DNA from: a virus
Reading direction: 5' to 3' (one strand)
IMG/VR virus record: IMGVR_UViG_3300005471_000019
Span: 1 to 56,799 of that record
Length of the DNA: 56,799 nt
The notes beneath the pieces were generated by a model, which did no database searches, was not told the DNA's origin, and worked only from the letters and a program-made list of their open reading frames with translations. This document shows, piece after piece, positions 30,917 through 38,006 of this stretch. The first letter of the stretch is position 1, and the number at the start of each line of letters is the position of its first letter. A program made the position numbers and the translations under genes.

Positions 30917-31471
30917 TCAGGGGGCCAGTTTGAGTTCGCCGCGCCGCCTGGCTCGCTGGCCAACATGCAGGATGAAGTCATCCGGGGCGGCAATGCCTGC
31001 CTTCTGCCGCACCAGGTCACAGAAGCGCTCGGCCTCGTCGGGGTAGAAGGTCAGCGTCTCGAAACTCCAGCCGCGGCAAGCCGTGAGCAGACAGCCGCGC
31101 ATGATGGCAGCGAAGGCGACAAGATCATCGTGATAGCCGAACTCCTCCAGGAGGGCGGCGTGATTCTGCCACTGGCGCTTCCGGTCAGGGGAAGCCTTCT
31201 GCATTCCCGCGCTCTCCTTGCGGCGGGCAAAGGCCGTACTCAGGATGCTGTCATCGCTGATGCTGAGGTTCGTCTGGGCGCGGATGTCATCGCAATAGCG
31301 CTTGGCCTGTCGGGGGTGACAAAGCAACTCCTCGATGCTCCAGTCAGGATGACGGAGCGCCAGGGTGGCTTTCAGCACATCCACGAAGGCAACGACAGAC
31401 CGGCCCCAACCGTGGTGATCGAGGACGCGGTTGATCGGAGGCCGGTTCTGAACTGAGGATCGGCGCTTCAT
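30917..31471 (-). CDS. Internally duplicated hypothetical protein
   Basis: 184 residues made of two similar halves: SVVAFVDVLKATLALRHPDWSIEELLCHPRQAKRYCDDIR, then ISDDSIL, and DLVAFAAIMRGCLLTACRGWSFETLTFYPDEAERFCDLVR, then APDDFIL. Each unit is about 60 residues (L-V-A-F-x-x-x-(L/M)-x-x-x-L ... W-S-(I/F)-E-x-L ... P-x-x-A-x-R-(Y/F)-C-D). No known family was recognised. The unit contains an acidic-Cys pattern but no clear metal site. Confidence 0.72.
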   Translation of the reverse strand: MKRRSSVQNRPPINRVLDHHGWGRSVVAFVDVLKATLALRHPDWSIEELLCHPRQAKRYCDDIRAQTNLSISDDSILSTAFARRKESAGMQKASPDRKRQWQNHAALLEEFGYHDDLVAFAAIMRGCLLTACRGWSFETLTFYPDEAERFCDLVRQKAGIAAPDDFILHVGQRARRRGELKLAP

Positions 31472-32901
31472 GATTGGGACTCCTCAACGAAGGGAAGGAA
31501 TGGTTCGACGCGGGCGATACGGCGCAGGCTCAGGTCAACCTGCGAGGGCCGGAGATCGCAGCCGGCGAACCGGCGGCCGTGGCGGATGGCCATGGCGCCC
31601 GTGGTGCCAGAGCCGGAGAAGGGGTCGCAGACGATCCCCCCGGGCGGGCAGAAGGAGCGGACGAAGAACTCTGCCAGGGCCTCAGGGAAGGGTGCCTCGT
31701 TATCGTGGGCCAGCTTGTCGCCCATGTTGCCGCCGCCGGCAACGCAGGTGATGACGTTACCCGGGTTGGCGATCTCCGGTGGCTCGTAGGCGCTGCCTGC
31801 CTGGTAGCGGGCGCGGTGGTGACCGACGTTGCCACGGTCGGCCATCGTCGCTGGTCCGCTCTCGGCGTTAACGCGCCGGCCGTTCTTCTCGCGGTGCGAG
31901 GGGTCACCGCCCGGCTCATACTTGCACGGCTCGCCCATCGCCGTGTTGTCGCTCCACGGCAGCTTCCCGCCGCGGGTAGCGCAGACGATGAATTCGTAGT
32001 CGTTGCGCAGCCAGTCTGGCCCGCCGGAACCAGGAATGCCGACCCGGTGGTAGATGGGCGGTTTGCGGAGATGAATGCCTTCTTTGTGGAGCGCGGCCAT
32101 CAGCAGGGCGGGCCCAACCGACCAGCGGTACTTCTTCGTCTGCCCCTCGACCACGAATGCCACCAGGCCGTTACAGCACCGGAGGGCGACCTTGTAGACC
32201 TCGACCATCCAGGCAACCCAGGCATCCGTGTTGCGGGCAATGCCGTAGTCCTCGCCCCCCTCCTGGTAGGTGCGGGCCTGTTCGTAGGGCGGCGAGCCGA
32301 AGACGAGATGGACGCTGTCCGCAGATCGGGCAGCGAACCAGTCCAGGCAGTCGGCCAGGTCGATGGTGAAGCGGGAATCGGCAGCATCAAGAGCGGCTTC
32401 CAGCTCCTTGACAAAGTCCGCCTCGGCTGCCTTCTTCGTGAGCCGACGGAACCGGGCCAGGGCGGGGCGGATGGCCAACTGAGCATCACGCACCTGTTTG
32501 TGCAGGTCGGGGGCACGCTCGTGTAGAAGAAGCAACCCCTGAGCGAAGAAGGAATCGAACTTGTCAAGACCGTAAGAGGCAAGAGTCGGAGGAGGAGAAA
32601 AACGGGGTTGCACTGCGCAACCCCGTTTTTCTCGACCAGGGCCGGCGCTACCTCTCGCTCCTGCGCTCAGCTCCGTTCCCCGCAAGAACCCGCCCAGCAG
32701 CGTCAGAGCGTCAACGCGCACGGCGGTGATGTGGCTGATGGTCTCCTTGCTGGCGTGATTGCGACGGGCGTAGATCTCGGCAGCGGACGCCACATCGGCG
32801 ATCTGCTTGGCCTGCGGGATGGTGCTGCACCGGGCAAGAGCCTGCCGGGCCACCTCGACGTCAGCGAGGATTGGGTCAGCAACGATGAGATCATTGGCCA
32901 C
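31468..32901 (-). CDS. DNA methyltransferase (N4/N6 type) with N-terminal accessory domain
   Basis: 477 residues from a GTG at 32901 with AGAGGAGG upstream. The N-terminal helical part (ARQALARCSTIPQAKQIADVASAAEIYARRNHASKETISHITAVRVDALTLLG) is found in phage regulators and methylases. Catalytic motif FGSPPYEQ lies near residue 200; SAM motif VCDPFSGSGTTGAMAIRHGRRFAGCDL near 430. A perfect 17-bp inverted repeat (32595-32633) sits in the variable segment that joins the accessory region to the rest. It probably methylates phage DNA. Confidence 0.88.
   Translation of the reverse strand: MANDLIVADPILADVEVARQALARCSTIPQAKQIADVASAAEIYARRNHASKETISHITAVRVDALTLLGGFLRGTELSAGARGSAGPGREKRGCAVQPRFSPPPTLASYGLDKFDSFFAQGLLLLHERAPDLHKQVRDAQLAIRPALARFRRLTKKAAEADFVKELEAALDAADSRFTIDLADCLDWFAARSADSVHLVFGSPPYEQARTYQEGGEDYGIARNTDAWVAWMVEVYKVALRCCNGLVAFVVEGQTKKYRWSVGPALLMAALHKEGIHLRKPPIYHRVGIPGSGGPDWLRNDYEFIVCATRGGKLPWSDNTAMGEPCKYEPGGDPSHREKNGRRVNAESGPATMADRGNVGHHRARYQAGSAYEPPEIANPGNVITCVAGGGNMGDKLAHDNEAPFPEALAEFFVRSFCPPGGIVCDPFSGSGTTGAMAIRHGRRFAGCDLRPSQVDLSLRRIARVEPFLPFVEESQS
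32595..32633. terminator. 17-bp perfect palindrome with U-tracts inside a coding gene
   Basis: Arms GAGAAAAACGGGGTTGC and GCAACCCCGTTTTTCTC with a 5-base loop. A GC-rich 9-bp stem flanked by A5/T5 tracts makes an intrinsic terminator on either strand, yet it lies inside the reading frame of the 31468-32901 methyltransferase (residues reading GREKRGCAVQPRFS). It may attenuate downstream transcription. Confidence 0.75.
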
Positions 32902-33221
32902 TAGAAGTCCTCCTCTTCATGCTGCGCGTGATGCGCGTGATGCGCGTGATGCGCGTGATGCGCGTGATGCGCGTGATGCGCTCTGCCAGAATGGCAGACC
33001 CCAGCGCATCAGCGCATCATGCCTCCCCCAGATGATGCGCTCCGTGATGCGCTCCGGAAGGTGTTGCCTGGTAACCACTTGACCGCTCCTCTTCGACCGG
33101 CGCATCACGCGCATCACGTACAGAGCAGGGGTGACCGGCGGTGGTCGCGCATCCAAGGACGTGGTTCCCCGTAAAGAAGTAAGAAGTAAGAACGCGCGTG
33201 TGCGCGATCCATATAGGAGCG
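32902..33221. other. Non-coding replication-origin candidate with iterons
   Basis: 320 bases without a supported gene, directly downstream of the RepA-like ATPase gene and upstream of the methyltransferase. It contains the 9-bp iteron array (32923-32981), scattered further copies of GATGCGC or its complement up to 33119, a CTGCCA-GAA-TGGCAG hairpin at 32983-32997, and a purine-rich tract (GTAAAGAAGTAAGAAGTAAG, about 33170-33190) that is the most AT-rich spot nearby. An origin reading fits the adjoining replication genes. Confidence 0.55.
32923..32981. repeat. Six tandem copies of 9-bp TGCGCGTGA plus a partial
   Basis: Exact copies begin at 32923, 32932, 32941, 32950, 32959 and 32968, followed by TGCGC. 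Inverted copies (GCGCATCA) occur at about 33004 and 33010 and again at 33101-33118 (GCGCATCACGCGCATCACG), and direct GATGCGCTCC copies at about 33032 and 33045. This is iteron-like organisation, not a CRISPR (no spacers). Confidence 0.8.
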
Positions 33222-34526
33222 TCACAGCGGGTCCTCCACCGGCCAGCGGTAGCGCCCCGAGCCGACCCGTTCGATCAGGGCGGGCTCGCCAACGTTGCCG
33301 ACCGCCATCCGGCCGAGGATGCAGCGCAGGTAGCCCACCCGCGCCTCGGGGCAGCGGACCAGCTGGGCCAGGTCCTTCACGGTCAGGATCGCGCCGGCGT
33401 TGGCCTTGAAGACCTCGATGAGCGCGGTCTTGAACTTCGATTCGGTCTGCTCCTTCGCGTCCCCGGTGCAGCGCCAGGCGCAGGTGGTCGGGTCGAATTC
33501 GAGCGATAACTCACGTTCGTCGATGTCGCGCCCCGTGGCGAACAGGACCGCCTCGTTTTCGCCGCGGGCCCGAGTCAGGATCAGCGTCCCGTCGGCAGCG
33601 CCAGCCAGACCCAGGGTGCCGCTGATCTCATCCACCACGTCCTCGGCTGCTGCCTTCTTGCAGTGGTGAATCATCAGGACGCTACAGGCGAAGGAGTCGG
33701 CCACGGCTTTCACCTCGCTGGCCTTCTGGTGGTCCCAGTCGTACTGGCTGCCGCGGGTCTGCGCGACCTCGCGGAACTTCGTCCAGATGTCCACGATGAT
33801 GAGCGCGGGCCGCTCGACGCGCCGACACCACCCGGTCAGGGCTTCCAGCCCGCCCTGATGTTGCCTGGGCCACTCCACAGCGACGTGGAGACGTCCGGAC
33901 GCCTCGGCTGGGATTCCGGCCAGTAACTTACGCGCGCGGTCCTGGACGCGGCGTAGGCGGTCCTCGAGGGCGAGGTAGAGCACGTCGCCGGGCTGGGTGG
34001 TCGGGAACGAGCCCAGCGCCTTGCCGCCCGCCGCCACAGTGAGAGCAAGGTTGAGGGCACACCAGCTCTTGCCCAGTTTGGGCTTGCCGGCGAGGATGTT
34101 CAGCCCCTCGCCGAGCAGTCCCGGCACGCACCAGCGCGGCGGGGGCAGGTCCAGCGCCAGCAGGTCAGGCAGGCGGTAGATGCGCGGTGCGGCGCCGTTG
34201 GCTGGGGCAGTCCCAGCCCCAGCCTCGAAACCATCCGAGGGGTGGGGGCAGTGACCATGCCGCTCCCGGTGCAGAAGGAGGGCCATCCACCGCCGCTCTG
34301 CCGCGCAGTTGGCGCAGGGCCGACCCTCACGGCAGGGCTCGCCGTCGAGGTGGCGGAGCAGACAGGGCGCGGCGGCGGCCAGGGCGGGGTGGATGTTCAG
34401 AAGACGGGCCACGTCATCGGGCGCGATGATGGGGACGTCACCCTCGAGGATGGCCAGCTCCCTGTCTCTGAGGGACTGGCAGCCCGACGCCCGCATCCGC
34501 CACACGCTGTCCGCCATCGCGCTCAC
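33222..34526 (-). CDS. RepA-like hexameric helicase/ATPase (AAA_25)
   Basis: 434 residues. RWCVPGLLGEGLNILAGKPKLGKSWCALNLALTVAAGG carries Walker A (GKPKLGKS), DVLYLALEDRLRRVQDRARKLL is the segment of RepA/RadA-like proteins, and RPALIIVDIWTKFRE the Walker B, followed by SVLMIHHCKKAAAED. A zinc-like Cys set (CREGRPCANCAAERR) precedes the ATPase. The C-terminal 90 residues form a winged-helix-like end (ILTVKDLAQLVRCPEARVGYLRCILGRM). It likely loads at or unwinds the phage origin, which may be the iteron region immediately downstream. Confidence 0.9.
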   Translation of the reverse strand: MSAMADSVWRMRASGCQSLRDRELAILEGDVPIIAPDDVARLLNIHPALAAAAPCLLRHLDGEPCREGRPCANCAAERRWMALLLHRERHGHCPHPSDGFEAGAGTAPANGAAPRIYRLPDLLALDLPPPRWCVPGLLGEGLNILAGKPKLGKSWCALNLALTVAAGGKALGSFPTTQPGDVLYLALEDRLRRVQDRARKLLAGIPAEASGRLHVAVEWPRQHQGGLEALTGWCRRVERPALIIVDIWTKFREVAQTRGSQYDWDHQKASEVKAVADSFACSVLMIHHCKKAAAEDVVDEISGTLGLAGAADGTLILTRARGENEAVLFATGRDIDERELSLEFDPTTCAWRCTGDAKEQTESKFKTALIEVFKANAGAILTVKDLAQLVRCPEARVGYLRCILGRMAVGNVGEPALIERVGSGRYRWPVEDPL

Positions 34527-34760
34527 CTACTCCTTCAGGATCTCTTGCACCGCCTGGACGTGGCGACAGATGCAGCCGAACTTCCACGCTGTACAGTCAC
34601 ACCACCAGCCGCGCGGCCCATCCTCGACCAGGTGCGCCGCGCCACCCTTGCGCCGGACCACCCACTGTCGCCTGCCCTCGCTGCCCTCGGCGTCGATCAC
34701 GGCGAAGGTGTCCGCGCCGCGGCGCTTGCCTGGCAGCCGGACCGCCCCCAGCGGGGCCAC
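34527..34760 (-). CDS. SWIM zinc-finger protein
   Basis: 77 residues. The C-terminal half reads GGAAHLVEDGPRGWWCDCTAWKFGCICRHVQAVQEIL, a SWIM finger (C-x-C-x(n)-C-x-H). SWIM fingers mediate DNA or protein contacts. Operon position beside RepA-like and NGO0469-like genes points to replication or recombination. Confidence 0.85.
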   Translation of the reverse strand: MAPLGAVRLPGKRRGADTFAVIDAEGSEGRRQWVVRRKGGAAHLVEDGPRGWWCDCTAWKFGCICRHVQAVQEILKE

Positions 34761-34806
34761 CAGCGCAGGAAGCGCCGGTAGCCCGCTGGCGCGGAGCGTC
34801 CAGGGG

Positions 34807-35496
34807 CTAGTAGGGGATACCCTTCCCGTCCCGCTCGACGGGGGGAAAGGGGTCCACCTCTTCCGGGTCCTCGAGCACCGCCCCGCCGTGCTGACCTGCC
34901 TTCACCCCGCCGTGGCACAGCTCCTTCGACGCCTTCACCAGGTCGAGGATCTTCGAGCCGTAGCAGAAGGGCAGCCAGTCGGCCTTCTCCAGCACGTCGA
35001 GGTCGTCGCCGATCGACCACAGCAGCGGCTTGCGCTGCGGCTTGCCCACCCCGGCCTTGATAATGGCGTTGGGCACGCTGGCGATACCGGCGACGCTCGC
35101 GTAAGTCTTCGTCTCCTTGCCCTCGCCCTTCGTGGTGTGCTTGACGTCCACCATGCAGGCGCGGCTGAGCATCTTGTCGGTATCCAGCTCGTTGCCGTCC
35201 ACCCAGTCCCTGCCCAGCAGCACCTTGGCCACCTTGCCGAAGTTGGCCTTTTCGTTGCAGCTGGCCGTGTAGCGCTCGCCGATGACGTGGTTCATCTTCG
35301 ACCCGCTCATCGGGCAATCGAGCAGCTCCCAGGCCAGATACACCTGCCGCTTGTCGTCGATCTTGCCCCCGTACTCCCGCGAGTGGGTGCCCAGGTCGAT
35401 CATGGCGACCAGCCTGGCGAGGTGGTTGTCCTCGGGGGGCACCTCGAAGTTGCCCGCCGCTGTCGGCTTCATCTTCCACACGCTCTGTGCGCTCAT
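34807..35496 (-). CDS. NGO0469-like phage replication/ssDNA-binding protein
   Basis: 229 residues. KMKPTAAGNFEVPPEDNHLARLVAMIDLGTHSREYGGKIDDKRQVYLAWELLD, then NHVIGERYTASCNEKANFGKVAKVLLGRDW and LSRACMVDVKHTTKGEGKETKTYASVAGIASVP. The pattern (dose of 'G-x-x-x-A-R-x-V-x-x-x-D-L-G', 'K-x-x-L-x-x-x-L-G-R-x-W', 'G-x-A-C-x-V-x-V-x-H') fits the phage replication-initiation/single-strand-binding-like family NGO0469. The acidic C-terminus (LEDPEEVDPFPPVERD) resembles an SSB tail. Confidence 0.78.
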   Translation of the reverse strand: MSAQSVWKMKPTAAGNFEVPPEDNHLARLVAMIDLGTHSREYGGKIDDKRQVYLAWELLDCPMSGSKMNHVIGERYTASCNEKANFGKVAKVLLGRDWVDGNELDTDKMLSRACMVDVKHTTKGEGKETKTYASVAGIASVPNAIIKAGVGKPQRKPLLWSIGDDLDVLEKADWLPFCYGSKILDLVKASKELCHGGVKAGQHGGAVLEDPEEVDPFPPVERDGKGIPY

Positions 35497-35644
35497 GGGA
35501 TCTCCCTTATGCGCTGCTGGACCGGCAGACCGATGTGGCTTGCCCTGGTCAGTAGGGGTCGGTGAGGTCCTGGCACCTGCTATGCGTCAGAATTCGGACT
35601 GCTCCCGGGAACGCCCCGGGGACCGTCCACCCCACCGCCCCCAG

Positions 35645-35704
35645 GCCCCGCCCGGGAGTCGAACCCGGCTGCCGGTTTCTTCAGCAGTTCCCTTGTAGCG
35701 GGGC
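35645..35704 (-). other. D-arm-less tRNA-like element
   Basis: Perfect 7-bp acceptor pairing (GCCCCGC with GCGGGGC), then TA at the U8-A9 position, and a canonical T arm (CCGGG-TTCGACT-CCCGG). Between them are only 29 bases, which form a CTGC..GCAG stem but no D arm and no proper U33 loop. It is therefore not a standard tRNA. It may be a decayed tRNA, a regulatory tRNA mimic or a second recombination site. Confidence 0.55.
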
Positions 35705-35738
35705 ATCGGGCCATCCGTGGCCCGGGGTGGCGGCTCTG

Positions 35739-36026
35739 TCAACAGGCGATCCTCTCCAGCCACCACTGCCGCAGCTCGTGGCGGCTCTCGATGCGTCCCT
35801 GTTGCTGCCGGTCCGCCTCGGTGGCATACAGCCGGTTCATCCGGCACCAGTCGCGGGCGTACCCGGCGGTGCAGCCCCACGCCAGCGCCAGGGCCGCGAA
35901 GCGCTCGCGCTCGGCCAGGTGCTCAGCGTGGTGGTAGTCGGTGCGGCGCTGGCTGATCTGGTCCGGCGACAAAGGGGAGTGCCGATGACAGGACGCAGGC
36001 CTTGTGCATACAATGGGTTGGGGCAT
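35739..36026 (-). CDS. Hypothetical protein
   Basis: 95 residues from the ATG at 36026, with GGAGCACGGC upstream; an earlier ATG at 36035 is also possible. MPQPIVCTRPASCHRHSPLSPDQISQRRTDYHHAEHLAERERFAALALAWGCTAGYARDWCRMNRLY has a recurrent His/Cys content and a helical C-terminus (EADRQQQGRIESRHELRQWWLE). No family recognised; codon use fits the neighbours. Confidence 0.55.
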   Translation of the reverse strand: MPQPIVCTRPASCHRHSPLSPDQISQRRTDYHHAEHLAERERFAALALAWGCTAGYARDWCRMNRLYATEADRQQQGRIESRHELRQWWLERIAC

Positions 36027-36046
36027 GCCGTGCTCCATTTCTCCTC

Positions 36047-36127
36047 GCGCCGGCCGGGCGGTCAGGCCCGGCCGGCGCACTCTTGTAAAACAGGGCTCGT
36101 CAGCGAGGCAATTCTGTAAAACAGGGC
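36047..36127. promoter_or_regulatory. 13-bp hairpin and paired TGTAAAACAGGGC repeats
   Basis: Arms GCGCCGGCCGGGC (36047-36059) and GCCCGGCCGGCGC (36066-36078) form a perfect stem. Next to it, TGTAAAACAGGGC occurs at 36084-36096 and 36115-36127, 31 bases apart (three helical turns). The core CTGTTTTACAG on the other strand is itself dyadic. Likely terminator plus operator pair for the leftward small-gene operon. Confidence 0.6.
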
Positions 36128-36170
36128 AGTTCGGAGCCCCCGCTTCGGCGGTGCGTCAGGCTGACGAGGT

Positions 36171-36335
36171 TCAGATGATCCACTTCCCGTCCTGGCTGTC
36201 CCACAGCCCCACCCTGCGGTTGGGGTTGGCGCTGTACTGGCGCCACAGGTCGGCGCGGGCGTTGGACAGCAACACCCACGCGCCCAGGGTTGCCCAGTAC
36301 CCGTGGCTGTCCGCGAACATCACGTAGTAGCGCAT
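36171..36335 (-). CDS. Small hypothetical protein, 54 aa
   Basis: MRYYVMFADSHGYWATLGAWVLLSNARADLWRQYSANPNRR, ending LWDSQDGKWII. Starts at 36335, where ATGA overlaps the preceding stop. The first 20 residues are hydrophobic-aromatic but not a clean membrane helix. Probably one of the many small regulators or host-takeover proteins of the early region. Confidence 0.68.
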   Translation of the reverse strand: MRYYVMFADSHGYWATLGAWVLLSNARADLWRQYSANPNRRVGLWDSQDGKWII

Positions 36336-36547
36336 CACAGCCCCTCCGCGTGCGCCTGGGCCTCGGCCAGGGTGACGAAGTGCCGCTCGTAAAAGCCGTT
36401 GCCCTCGGGCCGGTTCCAGGCCCACAAGACGAACCCGTACAACGTCGGCACGATGCGGTAGATCCCGTCGTCTGAGTCGTAGCCGCCGCGCACAAGCGAG
36501 CTGGGCACCCAGGTAACCTTGTTCGCAGCCGGGTCGTAGGGGGTCAT
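36335..36547 (-). CDS. Small hypothetical protein, 70 aa
   Basis: MTPYDPAANKVTWVPSSLVRGGYDSDDGIYRIVPTLYGFVLWAWNRPEGNGFYERHFVTLAEAQAHAEGL. The 'Y-R-I-V ... G-F-V-L-W-A-W ... F-V-T-L-A-E-A-Q-A-H-A-E' is the compact beta-beta-alpha style of small phage proteins. Stop/start overlap downstream. Function unknown. Confidence 0.7.
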   Translation of the reverse strand: MTPYDPAANKVTWVPSSLVRGGYDSDDGIYRIVPTLYGFVLWAWNRPEGNGFYERHFVTLAEAQAHAEGL

Positions 36548-36552
36548 GGCGG

Positions 36553-36801
36553 TCAGTCCTTCCTAGGGGTCGCGCGCTTGCTGAGGTAGCCCTTGAGCAA
36601 GTCGTGGGTCCGTTCGGTCTGCTCTTCCAGCCAGGCCGTAAGCCTGGCCTCATCTGTTTCGACGATGGCAGCGACAGCCTCCGCGACGAGGTGGAAATCC
36701 TCCACCAGATGGCTGGTCTGACGATGCACCAACTCCCTGGCAAACTGACGCAGAGTGGACCTCTTGCGCGGTGGCGATCCAGGGTTGATCGGGGTGGTCA
36801 A
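36553..36801 (-). CDS. Small helical protein, TTG start
   Basis: 82 residues. The only plausible start is a TTG at 36801 (LTTPINPGSPPRKRS), 4 bases after the upstream stop and 9 bases from a GGAGG. The body is helical and charged (LRQFARELVHRQTSHLVEDFHLVAEAVAAIVETDEARLTAWLEEQTERTHDLLKGYLS). It may be a small coiled-coil adaptor. Confidence 0.6.
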   Translation of the reverse strand: MTTPINPGSPPRKRSTLRQFARELVHRQTSHLVEDFHLVAEAVAAIVETDEARLTAWLEEQTERTHDLLKGYLSKRATPRKD

Positions 36802-36805
36802 GGGG

Positions 36806-37087
36806 TCAATCCTCCGTGCGGGCGAAGAGCGGCAGCCTCGCGGCAGCCCGCCTGGTGTACAGCGGCTCGCGCTCGGCCAGGACGTCGGCCGGGCAGGGGA
36901 TGCCGTGGGAGCAGTGCAGGGCGTGCAGGAAGGGACGGTAGAGGGCGCACCAGTCGCACACCGCGACCCTGCCCGGAACGAGCCGGTCGTTGCAGGAGTT
37001 ACAGCGGGGTTTCTGGCCACTGCAGCGCCAGCAGCGGCCGGTGATGTTGCGGGTGCTGAGCGGTTTCGAGCAGACCTTGCAGAGCAT
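36806..37087 (-). CDS. Small Cys-rich (zinc-ribbon) protein
   Basis: 93 residues, first gene after a strong leftward promoter at 37204-37232. Cys motifs: MLCKVCSKPLS, GRCWRCSGQKPRCNSCNDRLV, and AVCDWCALYRP; the rest (ALHCSHGIPCPADVLAEREPLYTRR) is short. Two zinc ribbons are likely. DNA- or protein-binding role is inferred only from the motifs. Confidence 0.7.
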   Translation of the reverse strand: MLCKVCSKPLSTRNITGRCWRCSGQKPRCNSCNDRLVPGRVAVCDWCALYRPFLHALHCSHGIPCPADVLAEREPLYTRRAAARLPLFARTED

Positions 37088-37203
37088 GAGTCCTCCATGC
37101 AGGCGCGCACCGGCAGCATGGACGCAGGGGAGTGCGTCCCGGCAGGGTGTGCGGGGGGTCGTGGGACAGGGCGTCGCGCTCGGTCGAGGTGATCCGGAAC
37201 GAA

Positions 37204-37232
37204 AGTCTAAACCCGGATCAGGATTCGTGCAA
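37204..37232 (-). promoter_or_regulatory. Sigma70-type promoter, leftward
   Basis: TTGCAC at 37232-37227 and TAGACT at 37209-37204 on the minus strand with a 17-base spacer. It is well placed for the operon beginning at 37087 and is in an otherwise uninterrupted 267-base non-coding interval (37088-37354). Confidence 0.72.
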
Positions 37233-37271
37233 GGGTCGGGTTCGCGCGCCGTGGAGGGGCTGCAGCGCCAG

Positions 37272-37332
37272 GTTGTACTCCAGTTGCACTGCGCCTATCA
37301 GGCGAAAGTGCGCGCAGTTGTACCCCAGTTGC
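37272..37332. repeat. Paired 16-bp repeats upstream of the leftward promoter
   Basis: GTTGTACTCCAGTTGC at 37272-37287 and GTTGTACCCCAGTTGC at 37317-37332, one mismatch, 45 bases apart (about four helical turns), with GCGCCT-ATC-AGGCG hairpin between them. Position just upstream of the promoter suggests activator or repressor sites. Confidence 0.6.
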
Positions 37333-37354
37333 GCGCGAGAAAAAGTTGCCGCGC

Positions 37355-37627
37355 TCACGTTTTTTCTGTCGGCGGGGCTTTCTGGGCGGGCCGTTTCTCC
37401 CCCTTCTTGGGCACAAACCGGCCGGCAAGCCCGAGGTAGCAGGCGAGGTCGAAGCCGGTCCAGAAGGGTGCCTTGCCGAGCCCGGTTCGCGGCCGGGGGA
37501 AAGACCCCTGGTTGATGAGCCGGCGCAGGGCGCGGACGTCCTTGAGCTGGAAGTAGCGGACCACGTCCGCGGCGAGCCACACCTCGAGGGCGGGACCCAT
37601 GATCGTGTAAGGGATCTGCTCGGGCAC
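37355..37627 (-). CDS. Excisionase/AlpA-like HTH protein
   Basis: 90 residues. ALEVWLAADVVRYFQLKDVRALRRLINQGSFPRPRTGLGKAPFWTGFDLACYLG has the form of a winged-helix MerR-type DNA-binder ('L-A-A-D-V-V-R-Y-F-x-L-K-D-V-R-A-L-R-R-L-I-N-Q-G-x-F-P-x-P'). C-terminus basic (FVPKKGEKRPAQKAPPTEKT). Typical of directionality factors or small phage regulators, near the paired repeats. Confidence 0.72.
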   Translation of the reverse strand: MPEQIPYTIMGPALEVWLAADVVRYFQLKDVRALRRLINQGSFPRPRTGLGKAPFWTGFDLACYLGLAGRFVPKKGEKRPAQKAPPTEKT

Positions 37628-37658
37628 ATGGGCTACCTGGTCGAGGGGTCAGGGGCGG

Positions 37659-38006
37659 TCACTGCTTGCCGGTGGCCTTCGCGATGGCGGGCAGAACCAG
37701 TTCCTTCAGGGTGATGGCGGCGCCGGCCGTTGCAGACCCGGCGTTGGTGGTCCTGTAGGTGGTCCTGTCCGCCAGCAGGATGATTTTGGATGCCGCGTCC
37801 GCAACGGCCTGGCACGCGGCGAGAAGGTCGGGCGCGGCATCCCGCAGGCGCTGCCTCTCCAGGTAGCGTTTCTCCGCCTCCTCGCGGGCCACGAGCAGTG
37901 CGCACTCGTTGTGCATGTAACTCGGCCAGGGCTGACCACCACGCGGGTCGAGCGCGGCGGCGTCTTCGAGCGGTTTCCCGCACCGGGCACAGGTGGGCAT
38001 GCTCAT
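37659..38006 (-). CDS. Hypothetical protein with CxxC motif
   Basis: 115 residues (start at 38006, or 38000 after a GAGGAGATGAGC site). MPTCARCGKPLEDAA is a small zinc-knuckle-like start; HNECALLVAREEAEKRYLERQRLRDAAPDLLAACQAVADAASKI contains the 'A-A-P-D-L-L-A-A' segment frequent in small phage proteins. Function unknown. Confidence 0.68.
   Translation of the reverse strand: MSMPTCARCGKPLEDAAALDPRGGQPWPSYMHNECALLVAREEAEKRYLERQRLRDAAPDLLAACQAVADAASKIILLADRTTYRTTNAGSATAGAAITLKELVLPAIAKATGKQ

Noticed and set aside
32923-32981. CRISPR array
   Set aside because: Six 9-bp units abut with no spacers, and there are no cas genes.
32917-33225. Long minus-strand frame over the iteron array (ends in RASRASRAS)
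   Set aside because: The peptide is just the 9-bp repeat translated; no ribosome site, no non-repeat protein character.
35587-35880. Minus-strand frame covering the tRNA-like element
   Set aside because: Low-complexity Arg/Gly/Pro; the pairing of the tRNA-like element explains the sequence better.
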